NCBI GenBank assembly: GCA_030613165.1
Contig: JAUWMN010000024.1
Coordinates: forward strand, 1 to 10,975
Direction of reading: 5' to 3'
DNA from: Desulfobacterales bacterium
GTDB taxonomy: Bacteria > Desulfobacterota > Desulfobacteria > Desulfobacterales > C00003106
DNA: 10,975 nucleotides
In this document: in pieces, positions 1-6,000 of the stretch
Numbering within the stretch: the first letter of the stretch is position 1
How the letters are laid out: each line of letters opens with the position of its first letter
Program-made: the position numbers and the translations under genes
Notes under the pieces: generated by a model
What the model saw: only the letters and a program-made list of their open reading frames with translations
Database searches by the model: none
What the model was told of the DNA's origin: nothing

Positions 1-173
1 AGCGATGACAAATGTGAAATGATCAATGATAAATGAGAATTGAGCTTCTTGATCTTCCGGTATGTGCGAATCATCTTCGAACTCAAAGGTCTCGCTCCGG
101 GGAGATTATCAAAAACTCCACGTTGTTGTGCCTCCATGATACGATGTTCACTGATTTTCTGAAAAGCAATCAT
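1..173 (-). pseudogene. Frameshifted, truncated remnant of a DUF1992 (DnaJ-homologue C28-like) gene
   Basis: Reading leftward from an ATG at 173-171 gives about 30 residues that include I-x-E-H-R-I-x-E-A-x-x-R-G-x-F-D-N-L-P-G-x-R-P-L, the typical opening of a DUF1992 domain (family recalled, not searched). The frame then loses the match. A -1 shift at about position 84 restores it as E-F-E-D-D-S-H-I-P-E-D, which is the next conserved DUF1992 block, so one base (probably a G) appears to be missing. The match stops around position 40, exactly where a 7-bp-periodic tract (5-39) begins, and the expected L-R-x-A-Y-K-x-L-K-N segment is absent. The ATG overlaps the TGA of the upstream HD-GYP gene (ATGA, 170-173), which suggests the intact gene was translationally coupled to it. 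The function of DUF1992 is unknown to me. Alternatives are a sequencing indel followed by an unusually short protein, or chance similarity; the two matching blocks make chance unlikely. Confidence 0.62.
5..39. repeat. Heptamer-periodic tract, copy A (ATGNNAA class)
   Basis: Five consecutive 7-bp units of the form ATGNNAA or ATGNNCA. Positions 4-38 match 1749-1783 at 34 of 35 bases, as direct repeats flanking the HD-GYP gene and the DUF1992 remnant. The homology of the DUF1992 remnant ends at the edge of this tract. Confidence 0.8.
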
Positions 174-1714
174 ACGTTATAAAGTTCCTTCTCAATAAAA
201 AGTTTTACAATCTCTTTGTCCAGTCGATCCTTTTCTGCTTCTTCTTTTAATATATTGAGAGCCTTGTCAATCGGCATGGTGCGCCGATAGGGACGATCAG
301 AAGCCGTAAGCGCGTCATATATATCAACAACAGCCAGGATTCGAGACTGTAATGGAAGCGCCTCTCCGTTAATTCCATTTGGATAACCGCTTCCGTCCAG
401 CATTTCGTGATGGGAAGAGGCAAAAAATGGCACATTTTCAAGGTATTCAGGAAACGGTATATTTTCAATAATATGGAGCGTGTGGTCCGCGTGTAACTGA
501 ATTTGCCTATATTCTTCCCTGGTGAGGTTCCCCCTGATTACCGATAATGCATAGAGTTCTTCCTGCTCTAAATAAGGCCTGGTTTCCCCCTCTAATGTTG
601 TGTATCTGCACGATGCAATGTTCTGTAAGATATTCAGATCTTCGTCAGAAAGAAAACAACTTGTATTAATACGGCATATAACATCGTATTTATCCTGCAG
701 ACCCTTCCGGACGGCCTTAATCGATTTTTTTAGGTCGTCCTTCTCTAAATTGCCTTTCTCCCTGAGTCTCTCGTGTAACCTACACGTTTCCAATGTTTTA
801 ATCAATTCGAAACGCGCCTTAATAGCAGACATGTTGTCATCGGAAAGCTTACTCTTTTTGTCCAGGACATGCTCGGGGACTCCTATTTTACCGATATCGT
901 GAAGCCATGCCGCATAATGGAGTTCTTCCAGTTGCTCCGAGGTAAAGGTCACATCGGCAAAATGTCCTGTCTCTGCGGCATTGATTGCCATGGCCACCGT
1001 CCCGGAATATGCGGCCACCCGTCTTGAATGACCGGCTGTGTGAGGGCTTCTGGCGTCGATAGCGGATGCGGAATATTGAATCAAAGATTTAAAGAGATTT
1101 TTGATGTCGTTTATTAAGCGGGCATTACGAATCGCCACAGCCGCCTGCGATGCCAGTGAATTGACCAATGGCTCAACAGCCTTGGGGAACACTACCACAT
1201 TTCCCGCGTTGTCCATGGCATTGATTAGTTGCAGAACCCCTACTACTTCTCCGTCCGGAGCTTTCATTGGCGCTACCAGTATAGACCTTGTGCGATAATT
1301 GTTTTCGTGGTCAAAATCGAAATTAAACCGGTAAGAAACCGTCTCCGGAAGATTGTAAGCATCTTCTATGTTCAAAATTTCTCCTCTTACAGCCACAAAA
1401 CCGGCAATGCTTTCCTCAGTAAGGGGAAGCTCATACTGGTGTTTAAAACCACCCTTTAAATTGCCTCTGTCACTCAAAGTCTTATTTTGTGTAACATAGA
1501 AGTAAAGGATATCGTTCTCTTTTAAATAAAGGCTTCCCCCATCGGCATTGGTAAGCTCTCTTGCCTTTTTAACAATTAGCCCCATCAGCTTTCCCGGGTT
1601 GGTTTCGCTTGTAAGAGCAATTCCGATCTTATTGAGGGTCTCAACTTGTGTCAGTAGATCCATGGCCGGGGAATCCATCTTTGATGAGCTAATCTTGGTC
1701 TTATCATCTATCAT
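170..1714 (-). CDS. GAF domain / HD-GYP-type phosphohydrolase (signal transduction)
   Basis: A predicted soluble 514-residue sensor-effector. A GAF domain spans roughly residues 28-200 (small-ligand or redox sensing in this superfamily). An HD-GYP domain follows from about 205 to 510 and in characterised members hydrolyses cyclic di-GMP. Visible metal-ligand motifs are H-T-A-G-H (225-229), H-D-I-G-K-I-G-V-P (272-280) and H-H-E-M-L-D-G-S-G-Y-P (435-445). The usual H-P-x-x-G motif is not seen; its place is taken by H-A-D-H-T (408-412). About 100 extra residues (292-400) separate the HD and GYP motifs. I recall a subfamily with such a long insertion, so this is probably a known variant, but c-di-GMP activity cannot be assumed. 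There is no transmembrane segment, and no clear Shine-Dalgarno at M1 or at the alternative M13. The first codons lie inside a 7-bp-periodic repeat tract, so the true start is uncertain. Its TGA overlaps the ATG of the DUF1992 remnant. Confidence 0.88.
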   Translation of the reverse strand: MIDDKTKISSSKMDSPAMDLLTQVETLNKIGIALTSETNPGKLMGLIVKKARELTNADGGSLYLKENDILYFYVTQNKTLSDRGNLKGGFKHQYELPLTEESIAGFVAVRGEILNIEDAYNLPETVSYRFNFDFDHENNYRTRSILVAPMKAPDGEVVGVLQLINAMDNAGNVVVFPKAVEPLVNSLASQAAVAIRNARLINDIKNLFKSLIQYSASAIDARSPHTAGHSRRVAAYSGTVAMAINAAETGHFADVTFTSEQLEELHYAAWLHDIGKIGVPEHVLDKKSKLSDDNMSAIKARFELIKTLETCRLHERLREKGNLEKDDLKKSIKAVRKGLQDKYDVICRINTSCFLSDEDLNILQNIASCRYTTLEGETRPYLEQEELYALSVIRGNLTREEYRQIQLHADHTLHIIENIPFPEYLENVPFFASSHHEMLDGSGYPNGINGEALPLQSRILAVVDIYDALTASDRPYRRTMPIDKALNILKEEAEKDRLDKEIVKLFIEKELYNV

Positions 1715-1784
1715 TTATCATTGGGCATTTACCATTAAAAAAATGACAGATGACAAATGTGAAATGATCAATGCTAAATGAGAG
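1702..1784. repeat. Inverted pair of heptamer tracts, copy B
   Basis: Left arm 1702-1736: five 7-bp units ending in CATT or CATC (TATCATT class). Right arm 1743-1784: six 7-bp units of ATGNNAA class, the reverse-complement pattern, separated from the left arm by an A run. The right arm holds the near-identical partner of the tract at 4-38. The left arm overlaps the first codons of the HD-GYP gene (start codon 1712-1714), so it either contributes coding sequence or shows that translation begins further inside. Confidence 0.75.
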
Positions 1785-1821
1785 TCTTATCAAGTGACCA
1801 ATCAAGCGAATTGAAGACTTT

Positions 1822-1850
1822 TTGCGATATCATTAAGAATCTTGTATAAT
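1822..1850 (+). promoter_or_regulatory. Predicted sigma70-type promoter for hemL
   Basis: A TTGCGA element (1822-1827) and a perfect TATAAT (1845-1850) are separated by 17 bases, the optimal spacing. The expected transcription start near 1857 gives an untranslated leader of about 120 nt before the hemL ATG at 1977. I see no riboswitch or attenuator that I can name in that leader. Confidence 0.6.
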
Positions 1851-1976
1851 AAAACCATATACAATTTTTTTTGCCCTTTCAAGTCTGATGACTTTCATAC
1901 ATCCTTATTGACCTCCTCAATTCATTTTGGTATACATCCCGATAGTATTAAAACTAACTTGGAGGGAAGGTTCTGT

Positions 1977-3263
1977 ATGAAGGATCATAAATCGCAAGAG
2001 CTTTTTGCTAAAGCACGCGCTATAATTCCAGGAGGCGTCAACAGCCCTGTTCGCGCCTGTAAAGCGGTCGGAGGGTCCCCGCTCTTTATTGACCGTGCAG
2101 AGGGCGCGTATATTTTTGACTCAGACGGCAGTTCCTATATCGATTATGTGGCTTCCTGGGGACCTATGATATTGGGGCACAGCCATCCTGAAGTCATAGC
2201 AGCTATACAAAAAGTTTTGAACCGGGGGACCAGTTTTGGCGCTCCTACCGACCTGGAAATAACACTCGCTGAAACGGTAATAGAGGCTGTGCCTTCCATT
2301 GAGATGGTCCGTATGGTGAATTCCGGCACTGAAGCGACCATGAGTGCAGTACGTCTCGCCCGCGGGTTTACCGGTAGAGACACTATTATAAAATTCGACG
2401 GTTGTTATCACGGCCATGCCGATACATTACTGGTTGAAGCGGGCTCCGGGGTGGCCACACTTGGAATACCCGGAAGTCCCGGCATCCCGCAAGGATGTGT
2501 AGAGCAAACCATATCCATTCCCTACAATGATATAGACCGGGTAAATGATATAATTTCACAAAAAGGTGGCGAGATCGCATGCGTCATTGTGGAGCCTGTT
2601 GCCGGGAACATGGGGCTGGTTCCTCCACGTCCTGGTTTTTTGAAGGAATTGAGAAGGATCACACAAGAAAAAGGTATTGTTCTCATATTTGACGAGGTAA
2701 TGTCCGGCTTTCGTGTGGCTTACGGTGGCGCCCAGGCCTTGTATGGAATTACGCCGGATCTTACCTGTTTGGGTAAGATTATTGGCGGAGGGCTTCCCGT
2801 GGGGGCGTATGGCGGAAGGCGTGAAATCATGGAAAAGATTGCGCCGGAGGGGCCTGTTTATCAGGCAGGGACGCTTTCGGGAAATCCCGTGGCAATGAGC
2901 GCGGGTATAGCAACATTAAAACAACTCCAACGGGAAGGATTTTACGAAGAACTTGAAGCAAAGTCCGCTTCCCTGGCCGAGGGACTTAAAAAAGCGGCAA
3001 ATGAAGTAGGAATCCCTGTCGCGAGCAATAGGGTCGGCTCCATGCTTGGGCTCTTTTTTACAGACCAAACAGTAACAAACTTTAAGGATGCCCAGACAAG
3101 CGACTTGGAGAGATTTGCCAAATACTATAGAGGAATGCTGGAAAACGGCATCTATTGTGCTCCTTCCCAATACGAGGCTATTTTTGTCTCAAATGCCCAC
3201 AGTCAGCAGGATATTGAAGCTACCGTCAAAGCCGCTAAAAAGGTGTTTGAAACCTTAATTTAA
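1977..3263 (+). CDS. hemL: Glutamate-1-semialdehyde 2,1-aminomutase
   Basis: PLP-dependent cytosolic enzyme that converts glutamate-1-semialdehyde to 5-aminolevulinate, the second step of the C5 route to haem, sirohaem and corrinoids. The product is 428 residues, the normal family length. The N-terminus carries the usual [11 protein letters not shown] segment; the PLP-binding region includes N-S-G-T-E-A and Y-H-G-H-A-D, an F-D-E-V-M-S-G-F-R strand, and the Schiff-base lysine in [10 protein letters not shown] (Lys267). I place the start at ATG 1977 because GGAGGG (1961-1966) lies about 10 nt upstream and homology begins there; the frame stays open to 1842, but that part overlaps the -10 box and leader and has no family similarity. 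It precedes the F0 ATP synthase genes by 61 nt with no terminator between, so read-through is plausible. Confidence 0.96.
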   Translation: MKDHKSQELFAKARAIIPGGVNSPVRACKAVGGSPLFIDRAEGAYIFDSDGSSYIDYVASWGPMILGHSHPEVIAAIQKVLNRGTSFGAPTDLEITLAETVIEAVPSIEMVRMVNSGTEATMSAVRLARGFTGRDTIIKFDGCYHGHADTLLVEAGSGVATLGIPGSPGIPQGCVEQTISIPYNDIDRVNDIISQKGGEIACVIVEPVAGNMGLVPPRPGFLKELRRITQEKGIVLIFDEVMSGFRVAYGGAQALYGITPDLTCLGKIIGGGLPVGAYGGRREIMEKIAPEGPVYQAGTLSGNPVAMSAGIATLKQLQREGFYEELEAKSASLAEGLKKAANEVGIPVASNRVGSMLGLFFTDQTVTNFKDAQTSDLERFAKYYRGMLENGIYCAPSQYEAIFVSNAHSQQDIEATVKAAKKVFETLI

Positions 3264-3324
3264 AGTTGACTTATCAAAACTCTTATGGTACGACCAACAA
3301 GCTTTTCTTTCGGCGCTCTTTGTC

Positions 3325-3546
3325 ATGAAAAAGGAAACCAAGCGATTATTTAAGGATCTATCGTACTTCAGCGGGTTAGGCATCTCTGTTGTCCTGGCAA
3401 CAGTCATCGGATTGGCCATTGGGTATTACCTGGATAATCATGTGTTTGATACCTCTCCCTGGTTCACATTGATATTTCTCGGATTTGGTATTGCGGCTGG
3501 TTTTAGGAATATTTACCTGGTCATGAAGAAGAGCCGCGAGTTATGA
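3325..3546 (+). CDS. atpZ: AtpZ/AtpI-family small membrane protein of the F0 cluster
   Basis: A 73-residue protein with a charged N-terminus (M-K-K-E-T-K-R) and two predicted transmembrane helices at about 17-38 and 45-66, the second ending in F-R-N-I-Y-L-V-M-K-K. Size, topology and position just before atpI and atpB fit the ATPase_gene1/AtpZ family, which accompanies F-type ATP synthase operons. Proposed roles in other bacteria include c-ring or F0 assembly and Mg2+ transport together with AtpI; nothing here decides between them. No strong Shine-Dalgarno is visible, but no other in-frame ATG exists nearby. Its TGA overlaps the atpI start by 4 nt (ATGA), indicating translational coupling. The gene symbol follows family usage and is less certain than the family call. 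Confidence 0.8.
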   Translation: MKKETKRLFKDLSYFSGLGISVVLATVIGLAIGYYLDNHVFDTSPWFTLIFLGFGIAAGFRNIYLVMKKSREL

Positions 3547-3944
3547 AAAAATCCGAGATGCCCGAAGAGGAAAGGCTCTTAAAGATCATTGTCTTTTCTA
3601 ATTGGATATTATTAGCAGTTCTGACTGTTGGAGGAGTTCTATTAAGAACTTGGGATTTTGGTTGGGGGGTCTTCGCCGGCGGGTTGATTATTTCGATAAA
3701 TTTTCATTTTCTTTATCGTACGTTAAAGAAATCGTTGGATCCCTTGCAACTGTCAAGTCCAGGCATAATCCTCGGAAAATATTACATTCGATTTTTGATA
3801 AGCGCATTGATTATCTTTGTGCTTATATCCGAGCATTATGTGGAGCCGTTAGGGTTGATACTTGGTCTTTCTATTATTGTTATTAGTCTTCTTGTAGGAT
3901 TAGTGTACGAAGTAAAAGAAAACTTTTTCAGGGGGGTTGTATAA
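3543..3944 (+). CDS. atpI: ATP synthase subunit I (AtpI-like)
   Basis: A 133-residue integral membrane protein with about four hydrophobic helices (roughly 16-36, 39-58, 75-95 and 102-122) and a hydrophilic N-terminus rich in K and E. This is the pattern of the ATP-synt_I family, which assists assembly of the c-ring into the F0 sector. Sequence conservation in this family is poor, so the call rests on topology, length and strict context: it overlaps atpZ by 4 nt, and its TAA (3942-3944) is followed one base later by the atpB ATG (3946). Confidence 0.83.
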   Translation: MKKSEMPEEERLLKIIVFSNWILLAVLTVGGVLLRTWDFGWGVFAGGLIISINFHFLYRTLKKSLDPLQLSSPGIILGKYYIRFLISALIIFVLISEHYVEPLGLILGLSIIVISLLVGLVYEVKENFFRGVV

Positions 3945-3945
3945 T

Positions 3946-4623
3946 ATGGGACATCCGTATCTTTTTTTAGCAGATTTATTCCACTGGCCCTTCGCGCATC
4001 ACTATCCCTGGGTTGCCTATTCCTGGGTCGCGATGCTTTTCTTGATGGCAATCGGATGGATGGCGGCAAAGGGAATCAAGATGATCCCGACCGGGTCGCA
4101 AAATGTCCTTGAAGCGGTTGTCAGCGGAATTGAAGATTTTATGGTTGACATCACCGGAGAAGCCGGACGTTTTCTTCTTCCGCTTATCGCGACCCTTTTT
4201 CTTTACATATTTACATGTAATTTAATGGGGTTAATACCAGGCTTTTTCTCTCCGACCGCAAGCGTCAACACAACGCTTTCCTGCGCGCTGATAGTGGTAA
4301 TATATACGCACATACTTGGTGTTAAGTGTCACGGGCCCAAGTATATCAAACACTTTATGGGACCGGTATGGTGGATGGCGCCCCTTATATTCCCTATAGA
4401 GGTTATCGGTCATTGCGCCCGTATACTGTCTCTCAGTATTCGTCTTTTTGGAAACATGATGGGGCATGAACTCGTGGTTGGAATCTTATTCTTCTTGGCA
4501 GGCGCCTTTCTTGCTCCTCTTCCCATAATGGCGATGGGTATCTTTGTTTGCTTTATTCAGGCATTTGTATTTACGCTTCTTTCAATCATGTACTTTTCAG
4601 GCGCTCTGGAGCATTCGCACTAA
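3946..4623 (+). CDS. atpB: ATP synthase F0 subunit a
   Basis: Membrane subunit that carries the ion half-channels next to the rotating c-ring. 225 residues from ATG 3946, chosen over an in-frame TTG at 3937 because a G-rich Shine-Dalgarno (3931-3936) is correctly spaced from the ATG and covers the sequence just before the TTG. Five to six membrane helices are evident. The essential arginine lies in S-L-S-I-R-L-F-G-N-M-M-G-H-E (Arg166, with Glu175 nine residues later), matching the aR210 region of E. coli. The last helix contains the conserved glutamine in I-Q-A-F-V-F-T-L-L-S (Gln205). The protein is somewhat shorter than the E. coli subunit (271), as is common outside enterics. It is packed one base behind atpI and 89 nt ahead of atpE. 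Confidence 0.96.
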   Translation: MGHPYLFLADLFHWPFAHHYPWVAYSWVAMLFLMAIGWMAAKGIKMIPTGSQNVLEAVVSGIEDFMVDITGEAGRFLLPLIATLFLYIFTCNLMGLIPGFFSPTASVNTTLSCALIVVIYTHILGVKCHGPKYIKHFMGPVWWMAPLIFPIEVIGHCARILSLSIRLFGNMMGHELVVGILFFLAGAFLAPLPIMAMGIFVCFIQAFVFTLLSIMYFSGALEHSH

Positions 4624-4697
4624 GATTGAGGGAATTAAGAATTGATGTGTATGTTTAACGGTGTTTTTTGGAAGAAGCCCGCTAAATCAATTTAATT

Positions 4698-4705
4698 AAA
4701 GGAGG
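4698..4705 (+). promoter_or_regulatory. Strong ribosome binding site of atpE
   Basis: AAAGGAGG ending 7 nt before the atpE ATG is a full anti-Shine-Dalgarno match, by far the strongest in the cluster. It fits the need for many c subunits per complex. A weak possible extra promoter (TTGAGG 4626-4631, TATGTT 4650-4655, 18-base spacer) lies in the 89-nt gap before it. Confidence 0.8.
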
Positions 4706-4712
4706 TTGTTGT

Positions 4713-5060
4713 ATGAAAAAGTTTTCTGTTTCAACTCTATGGACCATTGCTCTGGTATTGGGACTTTCGTCAATCGCGTTTGCTGCCGGTGACACTTCAA
4801 TGGCAGCGCTCGATTTCTTTATCTGGTCGGTAATCGCTCCCGGCTTTGGTATCGCATTCGCCGCTGGTTTTTGTGGCCTCGCTCAGGGTATGTCCCTGAA
4901 AGCCGCTGTTGAGGGCGTAGCCAGAAACCCCGAGGCATCAGGTAAGGTAACCGTTACCCTGATCATCGGTCTGGCCCTGATTGAGTCTCTTTGTATTTAT
5001 GCTCTGGTTGTTGCATTGATTATCATCTATGCAAACCCGGCAGCAAAATTATTCATGTAA
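4713..5060 (+). CDS. atpE: ATP synthase F0 subunit c, with signal-peptide-like N-terminal extension
   Basis: Proteolipid that forms the ion-translocating rotor ring. At 115 residues it is longer than the usual 70-90. The extra part (residues 1 to about 24) looks like a signal peptide: M-K-K, a hydrophobic core, then A-F-A before A-G-D; cleavage there would leave about 91 residues, a normal c subunit. Helix 1 spans roughly 34-60, the polar loop is V-A-R-N-P-E-A (69-75), and helix 2 runs about 80-107 with the ion-binding Glu91. By alignment in my head to the Na+-binding Ilyobacter/Propionigenium c subunits, Gln58, Glu91, Ser92 and Tyr96 occupy the Q32, E65, S66 and Y70 positions, while the Thr67 position is Leu93. 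Na+ coupling is therefore possible but unproven, and related H+ enzymes can share part of this set. An intrinsic terminator follows immediately. Confidence 0.95.
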   Translation: MKKFSVSTLWTIALVLGLSSIAFAAGDTSMAALDFFIWSVIAPGFGIAFAAGFCGLAQGMSLKAAVEGVARNPEASGKVTVTLIIGLALIESLCIYALVVALIIIYANPAAKLFM

Positions 5061-5072
5061 ATATAAAGTTTT

Positions 5073-5122
5073 AAAAGGGGGCTTCCTGATTGATGTTTCA
5101 TATAATCCGGAAGCCCTTTTTT
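5073..5122 (+). terminator. Intrinsic terminator of the atp cluster
   Basis: GGGCTTCC (5079-5086) pairs with GGAAGCCC (5109-5116) across a 22-nt loop, followed by six T (5117-5122) and a further T-rich stretch; A residues before the left arm can pair with the T run. It lies 12 nt after the atpE stop and separates the cluster from rex. Confidence 0.88.
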
Positions 5123-5216
5123 ATTCTATAGTCTTTTAGAAAAATTTTGTCGGTTAGAGACCTTTGAAAAATCTTATTAGCTGAAAGATATCAGGTGCAG
5201 CCTTTTTAAAATCGGA

Positions 5217-5852
5217 ATGATACTTATGAAGTATGCAAAAATTCCTGAAATAACAATACACCGGCTTTCAGTCTATGCCCGCCATTTAGCGCTTCTTGAC
5301 ATGAATAATGTCAAGTTAATCTCTTCGGTTAATTTAGCCGAAGCCTGTGGAGTCAACTCAGCACAAATAAGAAAAGATCTGGCCTACTTCGGAGAGTTCG
5401 GGGTGCGCGGTATCGGTTACTACGTAAAAGATCTCCTGTTTGAACTACGAAAAATCCTCGGTCTAAATAAAGAATGGCGCTTAGGACTTATAGGGGTAGG
5501 AAATCTCGGAGCCGCGCTTCTAAGACATGCGCTGTTTAATAAGCAGGGCTATATTTTTGTAAAAGCCTTTGACCAGGATCCGGAAAAAATAGGGACTACA
5601 ATCGGCACTCTCGTCATTGATCCTGTAGAGAAAATGGAAGATGAGATAGAGAAAGTCGGGATCGACATTGGTGTCATTGCCACGCAAGATCAAACGGCCC
5701 AGGAATGTGCTGATAGACTTGTCAGGGCAGGGGTACAGGGCGTATTGAATTTCGCTCCTGTGCAACTGAAGGCGCCCGCCGATGTACATATAGAAAATGT
5801 AGATTTTACCCTCAGGTTAGACGCTCTGTGCTACAAGCTTACCACTGACTAA
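5217..5852 (+). CDS. rex: Redox-sensing transcriptional repressor Rex
   Basis: DNA-binding dimer that reads the cytoplasmic NADH/NAD+ ratio and represses fermentation, respiration or energy genes when NADH is low. 211 residues, the normal length. A winged-helix domain (about 8-80) contains I-R-K-D-L-A-Y-F-G-E-F-G-V-R-G-I-G-Y, the conserved recognition helix and wing; a Rossmann domain follows with the dinucleotide motif G-V-G-N-L-G (93-98), and the family's N-F-A-P-V segment is at 178-182. ATG 5217 is used, but ATG 5226 (M4) is equally likely, since CGGA at 5213-5216 is better spaced for it. It follows the atp terminator by about 95 nt in the same direction, so it needs its own promoter, which I cannot place with confidence. 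I looked for TTGTGAA/TTCACAA or TTGTTAA-type Rex operators in the gaps around hemL, atpZ and rex and found none. Confidence 0.95.
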   Translation: MILMKYAKIPEITIHRLSVYARHLALLDMNNVKLISSVNLAEACGVNSAQIRKDLAYFGEFGVRGIGYYVKDLLFELRKILGLNKEWRLGLIGVGNLGAALLRHALFNKQGYIFVKAFDQDPEKIGTTIGTLVIDPVEKMEDEIEKVGIDIGVIATQDQTAQECADRLVRAGVQGVLNFAPVQLKAPADVHIENVDFTLRLDALCYKLTTD

Positions 5853-6000
5853 GATAGTGCCTAAAATGCCTAAAGTTTAAAGTGCCTAAAGTTGTGGATG
5901 GTGGTCTTTTTTATATAATGACAACATTCCTTAACTTTAGCTCACTTTAGGCACTTCAAACTTTAGCTCACTTATTCTCTTTTAACTTTAGTTCACTTCC
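5853..6000. repeat. Repeat-rich convergent junction between rex and uvrA
   Basis: Arms 5870-5892 and 5944-5966 are inverted repeats, 22 of 23 bases complementary, around a 51-nt loop. In addition, 5933-5947, 5959-5973 and 5984-5998 are three direct copies of AACTTTAG(C/T)TCACTT at 25-26 bp spacing, and the left side has several copies of TGCCTAAA. The region lies between two convergent gene ends and could act as a two-way transcription barrier, although no classic T run follows the stem. It resembles a dispersed intergenic repeat family. Confidence 0.75.

Noticed and set aside
1842..1976. 45-codon in-frame N-terminal extension of hemL
   Set aside because: It overlaps the predicted -10 box and leader, has no HemL similarity, and a good Shine-Dalgarno sits directly before ATG 1977.
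3264..3324. Promoter or Rex operator upstream of atpZ
   Set aside because: TTGACT at 3266-3271 has only a TATGGT 12 bases later, too close, and no Rex-type palindrome is present.
3937..3945. TTG start for atpB
   Set aside because: It would overlap the end of atpI and follows the Shine-Dalgarno with no spacing; ATG 3946 is correctly spaced.
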